Positions 10,178 through 18,703 of a DNA stretch of 64,000 bases are shown piece after piece. Position numbers and translations under genes: made by a program. Origin of the DNA: JAIBJN01 sp963842305 (GTDB lineage: Bacteria > Actinomycetota > Thermoleophilia > Gaiellales > Gaiellaceae); the NCBI GenBank assembly GCA_963842305.1, contig CAWJFW010000005.1, positions 1-64,000 of the forward strand. Direction: 5' to 3'. Numbering within the stretch: position 1 is the stretch's first letter; each line of letters opens with the position of its first letter. The notes beneath the pieces are model-generated. The model made no database searches. It saw nothing but the letters and a program-made list of their open reading frames with translations, and was not told the origin of the DNA.

Positions 10178-10899
10178 ACACACTCGTCCTTCAGCACATT
10201 GCCTGCGAGCCGCCGGGGGTCTACGAGGACGTGCTCATCGAGCTCGGCGCCACGATCCACCGCGTCGAGCTGGACGAGGGCGACGGGTTGCCCGACTGGC
10301 GGCAGTTCGACGCGATCGTCGCGATGGGCGGACCGATGAGCGTCAACGACGAGGAGGAGCTGCCCTGGCTCCGCGCCGAGAAAGTCCTGATCGCCGAGGC
10401 GGTACATGCCGGCGTACCCTTCTTCGGTGCTTGCCTCGGAAGCCAGCTCCTGGCGGCGAGCCTCGGCGGCGAGGTCGAACCTGGGGCCGCGCCGGAGGTC
10501 GGCATCCTGCCGGTGTTCCTGACCGAGGATGCCAGGGCCGATCCCCTCTTCGGGAGCCTTCCACGGGCGCTGCCCACGCTCCAGTGGCACGGCGACACGT
10601 TCTCGCTCCCTGAGGGAGCGGTGCTGCTGGCACGTTCGCCCGCCTACCCGAACCAGGCATTCCGATGGGGTCGGTCTGCCTACGCGGTTCAGTTCCACCT
10701 CGAGGTCTCGCGCGAAATGGCCGAGGAATGGGCTCGCGTCCCCGCGTACGCGGAGGCCCTAGCCGCCGTGCTCGGCCCGGGGTCGGCGACGGCCCTCGTC
10801 GACGAGTTGGCCCTACGGGCAGAAGAGATGCGCGCGCACGGACGGCAGTTGTTCAGGGAGTGGTGCAGGCTCGTCGAGATCGGCGACGGCCCCGAGTGA
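10174..10899 (+). CDS. Class I glutamine amidotransferase-like protein
   Basis: 241-aa GMP-synthase-like type 1 glutamine amidotransferase domain. The catalytic triad is visible: Cys87 in FFGACLGSQLL, with His175 and Glu177 in AVQFHLEVS. It starts at a GTG overlapping the stop of the molybdopterin oxidoreductase gene, so the two are translationally coupled. Stand-alone members of this family hydrolyse glutamine or gamma-glutamyl compounds; coupling to a molybdoenzyme suggests a shared substrate, but nothing in the sequence identifies it. Confidence 0.85.
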   Translation: MNTLVLQHIACEPPGVYEDVLIELGATIHRVELDEGDGLPDWRQFDAIVAMGGPMSVNDEEELPWLRAEKVLIAEAVHAGVPFFGACLGSQLLAASLGGEVEPGAAPEVGILPVFLTEDARADPLFGSLPRALPTLQWHGDTFSLPEGAVLLARSPAYPNQAFRWGRSAYAVQFHLEVSREMAEEWARVPAYAEALAAVLGPGSATALVDELALRAEEMRAHGRQLFREWCRLVEIGDGPE

Positions 10900-10929
10900 C
10901 CTAACCGGACCCTCTGACAAGATTCGCCG

Positions 10930-12828
10930 GTGGCGCCGCGCCGCCGCCGGACGCATTCCCTCGAGCGGGTTCTGGGCACCCCCGCGCTGTTCGCGACCGC
11001 GTACGGCAACGTCGGCTCCTCGATCTACTACGCGCTCGGCGTCACGGCCGCGTTCGCGCTCGGCCTCACGCCGCTCGTCTTCGTCATCGCCGGGGTGATC
11101 TTCGCTGCGACGGCCGCGACCTACGCGGAGGGAACCGTTCGCTATCCCGAGGCGGGCGGCAGCTCGAGCTTCGCCCGGCACGGGTTCAACGAGATCGTCA
11201 GCTTCGGAGCCGCCTGGTCACAGATGCTCGTCTACGTGGCAACGGTGGCCATCTCGGCCTTCTTCGTTCCCCACTACCTCTCGGTCTTCTGGGAGCCGCT
11301 GCGCGAGAACCCGTGGGACATCGTCGGCGGCGCGGTCGTCGTCGTCGTGCTCGTCGCCATCAACATCGTCGGCGTTCGCGAGGCTGCTCGGCTCAACATC
11401 ATCCTCGCGGTCGTCGACTTCGCGACGCAGGCGCTGCTGGTCGTGATCGGCTTCGTGCTCGTTTTCAGCCCGGAGGTGCTCAGGAGCAACATCGAGTGGG
11501 GCGTTGCGCCAACGTGGACGGACTTTGCCATCGCGATCCCCGTCGCGATGCTCGCCTATACGGGGGTGGAGACCGTCTCCAACCTGGCGGAGGAGGTGCG
11601 CGACCCGCCGCGCAACGTTCCGAACGCCTACAAGCTGATTGCGGCTGCGGTCTTCGCCATCTACTTCACGCTGCCCTTGATCGCGCTCTCGGCACTACCG
11701 GTGTTTCAGCAGGCTGACGGCGAGTGGGTGACCGAGCTCGGCCTCCCGCCGGACGAGGGCGGCTTCACCAACGACCCCGTACTCGGGGTCGTCAAGAACC
11801 TCGGTCTGTCCGGTGCGGTGCTGGACGCGCTCGAGATCTACGTGGGCGTGCTCGCGGCAACCATCCTGTTCATCGCCACGAACGCCGGCGTGATCGGCGC
11901 CTCGCGGATCACCTACGCGATGGCCGGCTACCGCCAGCTGCCGGCGACCTTTCGGCGACTCCATCCGCGCTTTCGAACGCCGTGGTTGGCGCTCGTCGTC
12001 TTCGCGGGCGTGATCCCGCTCCTGACTCTCCTCCCAGGTCAGACCGACTTCCTCGGAACGATGTACTCGTTCGGGGCGACCCTCTCGTTCACCGTCGCGC
12101 ATGCGTCGATCATCGCGCTCCGCTACCGCTTCCCGGACGCCGAGGTCGTCTACCGAGCGCGGCCGAACCTCCGGATCGGACGCGTCGACTGGCCGGTCTT
12201 CGCCGTGCTCGGCGGCATCGGGACGCTGATCGCGTGGATCGTGATCGTCGTCCAGGAGCCGACAACCCGCTGGGCCGGCATCGGATGGCTCGTCTTCGGC
12301 TTCATCGCCTACGCCGTGTACCGGCGCCGGTTCGTCCACGAGCCCATGGCTCGCACTGTCCACGCTCCGCAACTCGTGCTCGGCGCCGGTCTCGAGATCG
12401 AGTATCGCTCGATCCTCGTTCCGGTCTCGCGCTCCGCGGAGTCGGAGGAAGCGCTCGTCGCCGCCGCTCGCCTGGCGGCTGAGCGCCGTGCGATGATCGC
12501 GGTCGTCCGCGTCCTCGAGGTGCCGTTGGAGCTGCCGCTCGACGCCGCGCTGCCGGACGAGGTGGACGAGGCGGACGCGCTCCTGGACGAGGCACGTGCC
12601 CTCGTCGAGAGCTACGGCGTTCGTGCAGTCCCGCGGCTTTTGCGCGCGCGACGAGCAGGTCCAGCCATCGTCGAGGAGGCTGCGGGCCGCAACGCCGAGC
12701 TCGTCGTCGTGGGCGCGCCGCGCTACACGACAAGGCGCGGGCGACCGGTTGTCAGCGAGACGGTCGACACGATCCTCAAGGCGAGCCCGTCCCGCGTGCT
12801 CGTCGTCGCCGGCCGGAGGGCCGCCTGA
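10930..12828 (+). CDS. APC-superfamily permease with C-terminal universal-stress-protein domain
   Basis: 632-aa membrane transporter. Residues 1-460 carry about 12 hydrophobic helices of the amino acid-polyamine-organocation type, opening with an AYGNVGSSIYYALGV helix. Residues about 488-630 form a USP-like domain (YRSILVPVSRSAESEEAL ... SRVLVVAG). The ATP-loop consensus GxxGx9GS of ATP-binding USPs is missing. The start is GTG. It begins a five-gene coupled operon with a small membrane protein, a second such permease and two TrkA proteins. Substrate could be an amino acid or, by analogy with KimA and because of the RCK partners, potassium; this is inference. Confidence 0.87.
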   Translation: MAPRRRRTHSLERVLGTPALFATAYGNVGSSIYYALGVTAAFALGLTPLVFVIAGVIFAATAATYAEGTVRYPEAGGSSSFARHGFNEIVSFGAAWSQMLVYVATVAISAFFVPHYLSVFWEPLRENPWDIVGGAVVVVVLVAINIVGVREAARLNIILAVVDFATQALLVVIGFVLVFSPEVLRSNIEWGVAPTWTDFAIAIPVAMLAYTGVETVSNLAEEVRDPPRNVPNAYKLIAAAVFAIYFTLPLIALSALPVFQQADGEWVTELGLPPDEGGFTNDPVLGVVKNLGLSGAVLDALEIYVGVLAATILFIATNAGVIGASRITYAMAGYRQLPATFRRLHPRFRTPWLALVVFAGVIPLLTLLPGQTDFLGTMYSFGATLSFTVAHASIIALRYRFPDAEVVYRARPNLRIGRVDWPVFAVLGGIGTLIAWIVIVVQEPTTRWAGIGWLVFGFIAYAVYRRRFVHEPMARTVHAPQLVLGAGLEIEYRSILVPVSRSAESEEALVAAARLAAERRAMIAVVRVLEVPLELPLDAALPDEVDEADALLDEARALVESYGVRAVPRLLRARRAGPAIVEEAAGRNAELVVVGAPRYTTRRGRPVVSETVDTILKASPSRVLVVAGRRAA

Positions 12829-13001
12829 TGCCCGCTCTCCGGAACTCTGCAACGATCGTTTTCTCGGCACTCGCTGCCCTCCTCGGGCTCGTGTTGATCG
12901 TCGAGACGGCGATCGTCGGCGGATCGCTCGGCTACCTGCTGGGCATCCTCTTCCTCGGAGCCGGCGGGCTCCGGCTGGCCCTCGCCTGGAGGAGCCGCTG
13001 A
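12828..13001 (+). CDS. 57-aa two-helix membrane protein inside permease operon
   Basis: A short reading frame of 57 aa that fits exactly between the two permease genes: its ATG overlaps the upstream TGA and its TGA overlaps the downstream ATG. The product has two hydrophobic stretches (about 9-31 and 33-53) joined by a short GGS turn, and basic ends (MPALRNS start, AWRSR end), as expected of a hairpin membrane peptide. I recognise no family. Its coupling suggests a small accessory subunit of one of the flanking transporters. Confidence 0.7.
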   Translation: MPALRNSATIVFSALAALLGLVLIVETAIVGGSLGYLLGILFLGAGGLRLALAWRSR

Positions 13002-14884
13002 TGGCGCGCAAGCTCCCCGGCCTGACGCGGGTGCTCGGGACGACGCCGATCGTGTCGGTCGCCTATTCGGAGATCGGCGCCTCCGTCTACTTCGCGCTCG
13101 GGATCGTCGCCCTCTACGCCGCCGGGCTCACGCCCTGGGTCCTGCTCGGCGTCGGGCTCGTCATCCTGCTCGTCACGTTCTCATACGCCGAGGCGAGCTC
13201 GGCACTGCCGGAGGCCGGGGGCGCGGCGCTGTTCGTGGCCCGCGCCTTCAACGACCCGATCGGGTTTCTGACCGGGTGGCTGCTCTTCCTCGACTACCTG
13301 ATCGTGATCGCGATTGCCGGGCTCTTCGTGCCCCACTACGTCGGCTCGGCGATGGGGTGGGAGGCAATAACGCGCTCGCCTTGGGACGGCGTCGTCGGTG
13401 TGTGCGTCATCCTCGGCGTGGCGCTCGTCCGCCTCGTCCGGCGGGCCCAGCTCTACGCGATCGCTGTCGGCGTGGCTGCGCTCGCGCTCCTGACCCACCT
13501 CGTGCTCGTCGCCCTCGGTCTGGCGTTCGTCTTCTCGCCGAGCGACCTTGCCGATGTCGACCTCGGCACGGCTCCGTCGTGGGGCGATCTCGCGTTCTCG
13601 CTCGCGCTCGCGACGCTCGCCTACACAGGCCTCGAGACCGTGGCAAACCTCGCCGCCGAGGCGCGCGAGCCGGGGAAGACCTTGCCGCGGAGCCTCTTCG
13701 TCGGCATCGGCCTGGTCGTGCTCGTTACGGCGGCGATCGGGCTCGTGTCGGTGTCGGTCCCCGGCGTCTCGTCCGAGCTCCAGGCGCCGCTCGTTGCCAT
13801 CGTCGATGCCCTGGAAGGGTCACTCCCAGGCTGGGCCGTGGACGCGCTGCGGGTCTTCGTCGGCCTCGGGGCAGCGGTCGTCCTCGTCGCCGCGATCACG
13901 ACCTCGATCTCGGGAGCGGGGCGTCTCACCTACGCGCTCGGGCGGCACGACATGCTCCCGCGCTCCTTCGCGCGCCTCAGCCGCAGGACGCTCCTCGCCC
14001 CGGCCGCGATCCTGAGCACGGCCGGGCTCGCCGCGGCGCTCCTCGTCGTCGCCGACGCCACGGGGCGGGACATTCGCTTCCTGGGCAGCCTCTACAGCTT
14101 CGGGATCCTGATGGCGCTCACCGCGGCGCAGGTCTCCGTGATCCGCCTGCGCTTCACGGAGCCCGAGCTCCCGCGGCCGTACCGTGCCCCGTGGAACGTG
14201 ACCCTCCGGGGCGTCCAGGTCCCGCTCGCAGCGCTCGTCGGCGTCCCGCTCACGTTCGCGCTCTGGATCGTCGCGATCGCGACCCACGACGCGGCTCGGA
14301 TCGTCGGCCCTTTGTGGGTCGTGGTCGGAGCGTGCGTCTACATCGCCGTCCGGGTGGCCGGCCGCGAGTCCGTGCTGGCGCACATCACCCCTGCCCACCC
14401 GGACCTCGTCCCGCATCCGCAGGGGGAGTACCAGCGCGCGCTCGTCCCGCTCAAGCTGGGCCCGATCGGCGAGGAGGTCCTGGCGACGGCGATCAGGCTC
14501 ATGGAGGAGAGCGACGGCACGATCTGCGTGCTCCACGTCTTGAACGTTCCGCTCGACAAAGCTCTCGACGCACCGCTGCCAGAGGCCGAGGCGCTGGCCG
14601 ACGCGTCGCTCTCGGACGCAAAGGAACTCGCGGCCGAGCACGGCATCGAACTTCGTACGAGGGTCGTCCGAGCGCGCTCCCTCGGTGAGGCCATCGTCGA
14701 GGCGGCGGCCGAGGAGTCGGCCGACGTCGTGTTGCTGGGATCCGCGCCGCGCTGGCGACGACAGTCGCTCTTCTTCAGCCCGACCGTCGACTATGTCCTG
14801 CGCAAAGCGCCCTGCGACGTCATGGTCGTCGCCTATCCGCAGGGTGTCCTCGAGGAGGACGAGGGGATTACAGTGGCGCAATGA
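13001..14884 (+). CDS. APC-superfamily permease with C-terminal universal-stress-protein domain (second copy)
   Basis: 627-aa paralogue of the first permease: membrane domain of about 12 helices, opening TRVLGTTPIVSVAYSEIGAS, then a cytoplasmic USP-like domain from about residue 475 (YQRALVPLKLGPIGEEVL ... CDVMVVAYP). The USP part again lacks the classic ATP-binding glycine loop. The ATG at 13001 is chosen because the frame upstream is antisense-like and the ATGA overlap with the 57-aa gene fits operon packing. Its stop overlaps the following TrkA start by 4 nt. Confidence 0.87.
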   Translation: MARKLPGLTRVLGTTPIVSVAYSEIGASVYFALGIVALYAAGLTPWVLLGVGLVILLVTFSYAEASSALPEAGGAALFVARAFNDPIGFLTGWLLFLDYLIVIAIAGLFVPHYVGSAMGWEAITRSPWDGVVGVCVILGVALVRLVRRAQLYAIAVGVAALALLTHLVLVALGLAFVFSPSDLADVDLGTAPSWGDLAFSLALATLAYTGLETVANLAAEAREPGKTLPRSLFVGIGLVVLVTAAIGLVSVSVPGVSSELQAPLVAIVDALEGSLPGWAVDALRVFVGLGAAVVLVAAITTSISGAGRLTYALGRHDMLPRSFARLSRRTLLAPAAILSTAGLAAALLVVADATGRDIRFLGSLYSFGILMALTAAQVSVIRLRFTEPELPRPYRAPWNVTLRGVQVPLAALVGVPLTFALWIVAIATHDAARIVGPLWVVVGACVYIAVRVAGRESVLAHITPAHPDLVPHPQGEYQRALVPLKLGPIGEEVLATAIRLMEESDGTICVLHVLNVPLDKALDAPLPEAEALADASLSDAKELAAEHGIELRTRVVRARSLGEAIVEAAAEESADVVLLGSAPRWRRQSLFFSPTVDYVLRKAPCDVMVVAYPQGVLEEDEGITVAQ

Positions 14885-15291
14885 AGGCGATCGTGGTCGG
14901 TTGCGGGAGGGTCGGCTCGGCCGTTGCCCGGCGGCTGCACGACGCCGGGTGGGAGGTCGCCGTCGTGGACGAGTCCGAGGAGGGGCTCGAGCGGCTGGGC
15001 GCGAAGTGGCCGGGGGCGTTCCACGTTGGACACGGCATGGATGTCGGCGTCCTCGAGGGTGCGGGCATCGCCGATGCCGACCTCGTCCTGGTGGCGACGG
15101 ACGGCGACAACACGAACCTCGTCGTCGCCCAGATCGCGAAACTGCGCTACGAGGTGCCGAAGGTCGCCGTCCGCGTCCAGGACCCCGCGCGGGCGGCGTT
15201 CTATTCGAACCGTGGCTTCGACGTCGTCTCGCCGACGACGACGGCCATCGAAGAGCTGTCCAAGCTGGCGCTCGGAGAGGACGGCGGATGA
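14881..15291 (+). CDS. TrkA-N (RCK/KTN) NAD-binding regulator
   Basis: 136-aa single TrkA-N Rossmann domain. The dinucleotide loop is VVGCGRVGSAVARRL at the N-terminus, with the acidic end of beta-2 at AVVDES and the later VATDGDNTNL segment typical of KTN domains. It has no TrkA-C domain. RCK proteins gate potassium channels or transporters in response to NAD(H), ATP or c-di-AMP. The 4-nt overlaps on both sides tie it to the APC-USP permease and to a second TrkA protein. Confidence 0.88.
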   Translation: MKAIVVGCGRVGSAVARRLHDAGWEVAVVDESEEGLERLGAKWPGAFHVGHGMDVGVLEGAGIADADLVLVATDGDNTNLVVAQIAKLRYEVPKVAVRVQDPARAAFYSNRGFDVVSPTTTAIEELSKLALGEDGG

Positions 15292-15962
15292 GCTTCATCA
15301 TCGTCGTGGGCGGTGGCCAGGTCGGCAAGAACGTCACGCGGACGCTCCTCGAGCTGAGCCACGAGGTCGTCGTGCTCGAGCAGCGCCGGGACCGGTACGC
15401 CCTCCTGGAGGAGGAGTTCGGCCACCGGGCCCGTTACGGCGACGCCACCGAGCTCGCCGTGCTCGAGGGCGCCGGCATCCGGCGGCCCGCGGACATCGTG
15501 GTGGCCGTCACGGGCGATGACGAGGACAACATCGTCATCTGCCAGCTCGCCAGGGAGCTGTACGGGATCGAGAAGACCGTGGCCCGGGTGAACGATCCGC
15601 GAAACCAGGCGCACTTCGACCTTCTCGGGGTCACGCCGTCGGTCTCGGCGACGGAGATGGTGATCGCGCTCGTCCAGCACGAGATGCCGCAGCACGAGCT
15701 CGTTCACCTCGTCAACCTCTCGCGCGAGAATCTGGAGATCGTCGAGGTCGAGGTCGGGCTCAAGGCTCCCGCGGCGGGGAAGCGGGTCGAGGAGCTCCAA
15801 CTGCCCGCGACCGCGCGTCTCATCTCGGTCGTGCGCGAGGGCGTGGCGGAGATCGCCGTCGGCTCGACGGTGCTCCGACCTGCAGACCAGGTTCTCGCCA
15901 TTCTCGAGCCGGGCAGCGAGTCCGAGGTTCGCAGGCTGCTCGTCGGCGAGAAGAAGCGCTAG
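15288..15962 (+). CDS. TrkA-family protein with TrkA-N and TrkA-C domains
   Basis: 224-aa cytoplasmic regulator. Residues 1-130 are a KTN/RCK_N Rossmann fold (FIIVVGGGQVGKNVTRTL, then VVLEQRRDR). Residues about 145-224 are a TrkA-C domain (RENLEIVEVEV ... VLRPADQVLAILEPG). Start ATG at 15288 overlaps the TGA of the previous TrkA gene; the frame further upstream is out of register with that gene and is not coding. Last gene of the five-gene permease operon. Confidence 0.88.
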   Translation: MSFIIVVGGGQVGKNVTRTLLELSHEVVVLEQRRDRYALLEEEFGHRARYGDATELAVLEGAGIRRPADIVVAVTGDDEDNIVICQLARELYGIEKTVARVNDPRNQAHFDLLGVTPSVSATEMVIALVQHEMPQHELVHLVNLSRENLEIVEVEVGLKAPAAGKRVEELQLPATARLISVVREGVAEIAVGSTVLRPADQVLAILEPGSESEVRRLLVGEKKR

Positions 15963-16012
15963 CGCGTCGGGCCGGCCCGGCTTCTGGCGATCCCGTACGC
16001 TCCCTCGGCTGA

Positions 16013-17020
16013 ATGGGCCTCGAGAACTTCGACCGCGCGCCGCTTCTCTTTGGGCCGTCGCCCGTCCATCCCCTCGAGCGGCTCACCGAGCACCTCGGCG
16101 GGAAGGTCGAGATCTGGGCGAAGCGCGAGGACGTGAACGCAGGGCTCGCCTACGGCGGGAACAAGGTGCGCAAGCTCGAGTACCTGGCCGCCGAGGCTCT
16201 GGCGCAAGGGTGCGACACGCTCGTCTCGATCGGCGGCGTCCAGTCGAACCACACCCGCCAGGTTGCAGCGGTGGCCGCCAAGCTCGGCTTGACGTGCGTG
16301 CTCGTTCAGGAGCGCTGGGTCGAGTGGCCCGATGCCGTCTACGACAAGGTCGGGAACATCCTCCTCTCGCGCATCATGGGCGCCGACGTGCGCCTCGACC
16401 CCGCGGGGTTCGACATCGGCATCCGTCCCAGCTGGGAGGAGGCACTGGCCTCGGTCGAGGAACGCGGCGGCAAGCCGTACGCGATCCCCGCCGGGGCCTC
16501 GGACCATCCGCTCGGCGGGCTCGGCTTCGCGCGCTGGGCCGGTGAGGTCGCAGAGCAGGAGGCCGAGCTCGGGGTCTTCTTCGACACGATCGTCGTCTGC
16601 TCGGTAACCGGCTCGACGCAGGCGGGCATGGTCGCCGGCTTCGCGCTCCAAGAGGAGGAACGGGCCGTCCTCGGAATCGACGGCTCGGCGACGGTCGAGC
16701 AGACCTGGGCGCAGATCGCGCGTATCGCCCGCGGAACTGCGGAGGCGATCGGGCTCGGCCGCGACCTCGCCGACGAGGAGGTCGTGCTCCTCGACGAGTG
16801 GCATGCCGGCATCTACGGCGTTCCGGACGCGAAGACGATCGAGGCGATCCGCCTGTGCGCCCGCCTCGAGGGCGTGCTGACCGACCCTGTCTACGAGGGC
16901 AAGTCGATGGCCGCACTGCTCGACCTGGTCAGGTCCGGGCGGATCGAGCCCGGCTCGCGCGTCCTCTACGCGCATCTCGGCGGCCAGCCGGCCCTGAACG
17001 CCTACGCCGGCGCCTTCTGA
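16013..17020 (+). CDS. acdS: 1-aminocyclopropane-1-carboxylate deaminase
   Basis: 335-aa PLP-dependent enzyme that cleaves ACC, the plant ethylene precursor, to 2-oxobutyrate and ammonia. Numbering matches the Pseudomonas enzyme residue for residue: Lys51 (GGNKVRKLEYL) binds PLP, Ser78 (GVQSNHTRQ) follows, and Tyr294-Glu295 (DPVYEGKS) and Leu322 (AHLGGQPALN) are the residues that distinguish true ACC deaminases from D-cysteine desulfhydrases. Cytoplasmic. It stands alone, 16 nt before pgi. True activity is very likely on these residues. Confidence 0.92.
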   Translation: MGLENFDRAPLLFGPSPVHPLERLTEHLGGKVEIWAKREDVNAGLAYGGNKVRKLEYLAAEALAQGCDTLVSIGGVQSNHTRQVAAVAAKLGLTCVLVQERWVEWPDAVYDKVGNILLSRIMGADVRLDPAGFDIGIRPSWEEALASVEERGGKPYAIPAGASDHPLGGLGFARWAGEVAEQEAELGVFFDTIVVCSVTGSTQAGMVAGFALQEEERAVLGIDGSATVEQTWAQIARIARGTAEAIGLGRDLADEEVVLLDEWHAGIYGVPDAKTIEAIRLCARLEGVLTDPVYEGKSMAALLDLVRSGRIEPGSRVLYAHLGGQPALNAYAGAF

Positions 17021-17036
17021 GTCGAAGGAATCTGCG

Positions 17037-18692
17037 ATGCTCCGCGGCAGGACCGTGACCGCGACCCCTGGCCCGGGACCGCTGCGCCAGCTCCCCGCGT
17101 GGACGGCGCTCGAGACGCACTACGAGGAGATCCGCGACCTCCATCTGCGCGAGCTCTTCGCGACGGACCCGGCGCGCGGAGAGCGGTTGGCGGCCGAGGG
17201 CGCCGGCCTGTACCTCGACTTCTCGAAGAACCGCATCACCGATGAGACGGTGACGCTTCTCGTGCAGCTCGCCGCCGAGTCGGGCCTCGCCGAGCGAATC
17301 GAGGCCATGTTCAGGGGCGAGAAGATCAACGTGTCCGAGAACCGCTCCGTCCTCCACGTCGCGCTCCGGATGCCCGAGGGGGCCTCGCTCGTCGTCGATG
17401 GGATCGACGTCGTCGCCGAGGTCCACGAGGTCCTGGACCGCATGGCCGACTTTTCCGAGCGCGTCCGGTCGGGCGCCTGGACGGGCTTCACGGGAAAGCC
17501 GATGCGGAACGTCGTCAACATCGGCATCGGGGGGTCCGAGCTCGGCCCCGTGATGGCCTACGAGGCGCTCCGCTACTACTCCAGGCGCGACATGACCTTC
17601 CGGTTCGTGTCCAACGTCGACGCGACCGACTTCGTCGAGGCGACGCGCGACCTGGCCGCGGAGGAGACGCTGTTCATCGTCTCCTCGAAAACCTTCACCA
17701 CGCTCGAGACGATGACCAACGCCCACTCGGCGCGCGAGTGGACGCTCGCCGCCCTGGGGGACGAGGCCGCGATCGCCATGCACTTCGTCGCCGTGTCGAC
17801 CAACGCCGAGGGCGTGGCGGACTTCGGGATCGACACCGCCAACATGTTCGGATTCTGGGACTGGGTCGGCGGGCGCTACTCGATGGACTCGGCGATCGGC
17901 CTCTCGACGATGATCGCGGTCGGCCCCGAGCGGTTCCGCGAGCTACTCGACGGCTTCCATGCGATGGACGTGCACTTCCGGACGACGCCGTTCGGGGAGA
18001 ACCTGCCGGTCCTGCTGGGGCTGCTGGCCGTTTGGTACGGAGACTTCTTCGGTGCCCAGACCGTCGGCGTGATGCCCTACAGCCAGTACCTGAAGCGCTT
18101 CCCCGCGTATCTCCAGCAGCTGACGATGGAGTCGAACGGAAAGCACGTGACGCTGGACGGCTCTCGGGTCGACTACGAGACCGGCGCCGTCTACTGGGGC
18201 GAGCCCGGGACGAACGGCCAGCACAGCTTCTACCAGCTGATCCACCAGGGAACGAAGCTCGTTCCGGTCGACCTGATCGGGTTCGCCCAGAGCCTCAACG
18301 CTCTTCGCAACCACCACGACCTCCTCATGTCGAACGTCTTCGCCCAGGCGGAGGCGCTCGCCTTCGGCAGGACGGAGGAGGAGGTCCGAGCCGACGGGAC
18401 GCCCGAGGCGGTCGTCCCGCACCGGGTCTTCGAGGGCAACCGCCCGAGCAATGTGATCCTGGCCGAGCAGCTGACGCCACGTACGCTCGGCGCGCTCGTC
18501 GCGCTGTACGAGCACAGCGTCTTCACCCAGGGCACGGTCTGGCAGATCGACTCGTTCGACCAGTGGGGAGTCGAGCTGGGGAAAGTGCTCGCTCAGCGCA
18601 TCATTCCGGAGCTCGAGGGCGAGGCCGAGCCGGCGCTCGATCACGACAGCTCGACCAATGCATTGATCCGCCGCTACCGGCGGCTGCGGTGA
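17037..18692 (+). CDS. pgi: Glucose-6-phosphate isomerase
   Basis: 551-aa full-length phosphoglucose isomerase interconverting glucose-6-phosphate and fructose-6-phosphate. Family signatures are present: IGIGGSELGP sugar-phosphate loop, SKTFTTLET, the WDWVGGRYSMDSAIGLS region with the active-site arginine, ESNGKHVTLDG and TNGQHSFYQLIHQG carrying the catalytic His. Start ATG at 17037 has a GAAGGA site upstream. The phosphogluconate dehydrogenase gene follows after 11 nt, so the two form a central sugar-phosphate pair. Confidence 0.95.
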   Translation: MLRGRTVTATPGPGPLRQLPAWTALETHYEEIRDLHLRELFATDPARGERLAAEGAGLYLDFSKNRITDETVTLLVQLAAESGLAERIEAMFRGEKINVSENRSVLHVALRMPEGASLVVDGIDVVAEVHEVLDRMADFSERVRSGAWTGFTGKPMRNVVNIGIGGSELGPVMAYEALRYYSRRDMTFRFVSNVDATDFVEATRDLAAEETLFIVSSKTFTTLETMTNAHSAREWTLAALGDEAAIAMHFVAVSTNAEGVADFGIDTANMFGFWDWVGGRYSMDSAIGLSTMIAVGPERFRELLDGFHAMDVHFRTTPFGENLPVLLGLLAVWYGDFFGAQTVGVMPYSQYLKRFPAYLQQLTMESNGKHVTLDGSRVDYETGAVYWGEPGTNGQHSFYQLIHQGTKLVPVDLIGFAQSLNALRNHHDLLMSNVFAQAEALAFGRTEEEVRADGTPEAVVPHRVFEGNRPSNVILAEQLTPRTLGALVALYEHSVFTQGTVWQIDSFDQWGVELGKVLAQRIIPELEGEAEPALDHDSSTNALIRRYRRLR

Positions 18693-18703
18693 AAGGAGGG
18701 CCA

